Assembly: GCF_017874215.1 (NCBI RefSeq)
Contig: NZ_JAGGLB010000008.1
Span: forward strand, 186,001 to 250,000
Source of the DNA: Paenibacillus eucommiae
Lineage (GTDB): Bacteria; Bacillota; Bacilli; Paenibacillales; NBRC-103111
Reading direction: 5' to 3'
DNA length: 64,000 bases
Part shown: positions 61,914 through 64,000 of the stretch, piece after piece
Position numbering within the stretch: position 1 is the stretch's first letter
How the letters are laid out: the number at the start of each line of letters is the position of its first letter
The notes under the pieces: model-generated
What the model saw: the letters and a program-made list of their open reading frames with translations, nothing else
The model's database searches: none
What the model was told of the DNA's origin: nothing
Program-made: the position numbers and the translations under genes

Positions 61914-64000
61914 CTAGTCTTTAAGATCCTTAAGATCGTTATTTCCATACTTTCTGCGGTATTCACCTGGGGTCAAGCCTGTGTACGACCTGAACAACTT
62001 AGTAAAATAGTTAGCCTGGGTGTAACCAAGTCTTTCACCTATCTCTTTGATCTTCAAGCTGCTCTCTGTCAATAAATGTTTGCTTTTCTCTATACGGACA
62101 CCTGTTAAATAATCCATTAAAGTTCCTCCTGTGCTTTCCTTGAAAACCCTGCTTAAATAAGAAGGATTCAAATTCAGCCGTTCAGCCGCTGTCGTTAATG
62201 TAACATCAGCTCCACAGCTCTCATCGATCATTCTCAAAACTTCCTCTACGTGGAGATTACTTTTTAATTGAAAAGTTTCATGAATATGCAAGGCTGTGCA
62301 CTCGATTATCTCTCCGATAAATGCGGCCATTTCCTCGATATCTTTAAGCTGTAGTAAGACTGCGTATAAATTATTTTGTATCTTCATGGATTGATTCAGG
62401 TCAAGCTGAACATTATCAGCAATGTCCGTCAAATTGACGAGAAGCTGCATAAAGGCGCCTTGCACATGCCGGTATTGAATTCCTTCATCCTGCATGATGA
62501 TCGCTTCGATCCATTGTTCCAAGCTCTGTTTGGCGCTTTCGACCTGACCATTTTTCACATACCCGTGTAAAATCATTTCTGCGCTCTTCGGATAGGCAAA
62601 TACTTGCCTGCTCTCCAGCCTGACGTCCTCTATGTAAATAACTTCACCTGTTCCTGAAATATTGCGGCATAGAATGGCTTCCTTCGCTTCCTCATAAGCA
62701 ACCTTCAAGTCCTTCCAGCCTGGGCAGGGCCGACCGATTCCGATCGTACAGTGAATATCGAACTCCACTTTGATCTCCTGCCGAATCTGTTCGGCAAATG
62801 AAAAAACTTCACCGGGATCATTCGGATCTCGATGAATCACGATAGCGATACACCCCTCAGCCAATTCAACTACGAAGCCGCTGCCGCAATCCTCTATCTG
62901 AGCCTCAAGAGTGTCCATTATTTTAATAGAAGTAATATTTTTACTCATAATATCTGCAGGTGTCGACTGATCGTCCTCTGTAAATAGCAGCAGCAGCGCT
63001 AAATGATCCTGTCTGCAAGCAATGCCCAAAAAAGCCATCCGTTCCTCTATGTAATCGTTGCTGTAAATAGGATTCATGATAAGAGATGCGAGGAATTTAT
63101 CTTTGTATGCAGGTAAACTCTCCTTCAGTCTGTCACGCATACTTTTATTATCATCAATCGCTTGATCCCAGCTTGTTTGAATCCAATTGAGTTCATTAAT
63201 CCGCTTATTATTTTGTTGGCTTATTTCAGCAGTCGTATCAAAGCTCTTGATATAGGTAATCAGCTTCCGAAGAGGCGTATAAATGGACCGGGACATGAAG
63301 ATGCAAAGCAGGCCAGTCACAGTCAAGAGCAGCAAGGAAACTGCAGCAATAACGCTACGTAAATTAGCGATCCCTCTATATAAGTCGTTTAAATCCACGG
63401 CATTAACAAAAGTCCAGCCCAGCATAGAGGATGTTTTGTACGTGATCAGCAGATTTTTCCCCTTATTAATGATTTCTGCCGGTTGCAGGTTTGCTGTAAG
63501 CTGAGTTCGATCCTTCATATCCTGCAAAATGGCTTCATAGCTGCTTTCTACACCATCATGAAGCAGAATATGGCCACGATCCGATAAAACAAGAAAAGCG
63601 CGGGACATTTCACTTCTGGTTTCAGTAATCATTTTCTGGTTCATTTTCTCTACGTGAAGATTGACCACAATAAAATTGTTGGAGTTGGAGGTTTTATAGA
63701 GAACTGGCAGAACTTCATGCCACCTTCCATTTGGCTCCTTGATTTTTCGCAGGCTCATAAAGAAAGGATAGACATCTATATTTTCCGGTAAACGGTTCCA
63801 TGCTTCTTCAAAGGTAAGAGACTCCGAAGATCCCGGATGCGCTCCGAAGGGTTCAAGTACAATGCCCTTTGTACGCTCAACGTAATAAACGGAGTCTATG
63901 AAATTGTTCGTGTATTGCAAATTTTCGAGATTCCATATAACCTTTTTCTTTAAATTTAAGTAACGTTCGAGAAATACCAATTCCTTGTCTGCAAAAGATC
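61914..64000 (-). CDS. Membrane-bound AraC-family regulator, N-terminus outside the window
   Basis: The frame stays open to the window edge. At least 695 residues are visible, lacking the first membrane segment that its paralog at 53241-55490 has. A second membrane segment (VIAAVSLLLLTVTGLLCIFM) follows the outer domain. A C-terminal AraC HTH pair ends the protein (VTLTTAAERLNLNPSYLSRV, IKEIGERLGYTQANYFTKLF). It probably controls the binding protein and permease genes downstream. Nearby internal TTG codons are not real starts. Confidence 0.93.
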   Translation of the reverse strand, partial: SFADKELVFLERYLNLKKKVIWNLENLQYTNNFIDSVYYVERTKGIVLEPFGAHPGSSESLTFEEAWNRLPENIDVYPFFMSLRKIKEPNGRWHEVLPVLYKTSNSNNFIVVNLHVEKMNQKMITETRSEMSRAFLVLSDRGHILLHDGVESSYEAILQDMKDRTQLTANLQPAEIINKGKNLLITYKTSSMLGWTFVNAVDLNDLYRGIANLRSVIAAVSLLLLTVTGLLCIFMSRSIYTPLRKLITYIKSFDTTAEISQQNNKRINELNWIQTSWDQAIDDNKSMRDRLKESLPAYKDKFLASLIMNPIYSNDYIEERMAFLGIACRQDHLALLLLFTEDDQSTPADIMSKNITSIKIMDTLEAQIEDCGSGFVVELAEGCIAIVIHRDPNDPGEVFSFAEQIRQEIKVEFDIHCTIGIGRPCPGWKDLKVAYEEAKEAILCRNISGTGEVIYIEDVRLESRQVFAYPKSAEMILHGYVKNGQVESAKQSLEQWIEAIIMQDEGIQYRHVQGAFMQLLVNLTDIADNVQLDLNQSMKIQNNLYAVLLQLKDIEEMAAFIGEIIECTALHIHETFQLKSNLHVEEVLRMIDESCGADVTLTTAAERLNLNPSYLSRVFKESTGGTLMDYLTGVRIEKSKHLLTESSLKIKEIGERLGYTQANYFTKLFRSYTGLTPGEYRRKYGNNDLKDLKD

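Noticed and set aside
61839..62075. A 78-codon plus-strand ORF with a hydrophobic start
   Set aside because: It overlaps the 3' end of the AraC-type regulator antisense, with no ribosome site.

Overview
The window is a chromosomal segment from a low-to-mid GC, spore-forming Gram-positive bacterium of the Paenibacillaceae type. Four things point there. The gene order is close to the Bacillus subtilis rnc-smc-ftsY-ffh-rpsP-rimM-trmD-rplS-rbgA-rnhB-sucCD-dprA-topA-trmFO-hslVU and rsmD-coaD-ylbJ-ylbL-yceD-rpmF-fapR-plsX-fab segments. FapR and the sporulation protein YlbJ are present. There are LplABC-type (CUT1) sugar transporters controlled by membrane-bound AraC regulators. Shine-Dalgarno sites are strong. 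No rRNA or tRNA gene and no transposase was seen.

Layout. Positions 1-8723 (minus strand) hold hslU (cut by the window edge), hslV, trmFO, topA, dprA, sucD and sucC. A small zinc-ribbon gene (8992-9252) and comM on the plus strand follow. Then come intergenic repeats and a long minus-strand housekeeping run: yraN, an FlhB-C-like gene, a FliK-like gene, rnhB, rbgA, lepB, rplS, trmD, rimM, khpA, rpsP, ffh, ylxM, ftsY and smc. Two unusual secreted repeat-protein genes (26274-28472) sit between smc and rnc. The fatty-acid block follows: rnc, fabF, acpP, fabG, fabD, fabH, plsX, fapR. It has a FapR operator in front of fapR and two large repeat-filled gaps inside. Next are rpmF, yceD, ylbL, ylbJ (plus strand), coaD and rsmD, and then a 1235-residue transporter-HEAT-cyclic-nucleotide-binding fusion.

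Positions 45.4-48.75 kb are an accessory island. It holds an XRE repressor gene with a possible degenerate ImmA-like partner, then a compact agr-like peptide-signalling locus. That locus encodes a 40-residue AgrD-like prepeptide that is too short for most gene finders, AgrB, an AgrC-like membrane sensor with no kinase, and an excisionase-type HTH protein. A CPBP intramembrane protease is divergent from it across a promoter region with two GACCG-N4-CGGTC palindromes. This is the best candidate here for an undescribed system, because the peptide-processing half of a quorum-sensing circuit is present without its histidine kinase or response regulator.

Positions 48.8-64 kb (all minus strand) form a carbohydrate-use region. 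It has two transmembrane AraC regulators, two lipoprotein solute-binding proteins, one pair of CUT1 permeases with no ATPase, two tandem pectate-lyase-like beta-helix proteins (only one with a Tat signal), an HpcH/HpaI-type aldolase, a mutarotase-like protein and an acetamidase/formamidase-family protein. Pectin or another plant polysaccharide is the likely theme, but the substrate is inferred.

Repeats stand out. There are two clusters of a TTTAACGATG...CATCGTTAAA palindrome, a roughly 180-bp dispersed element in two copies, and 42-bp, 13-bp and 11-bp tandem repeats in intergenic gaps. Two secreted proteins are themselves built of repeats (62 and 14 residues).
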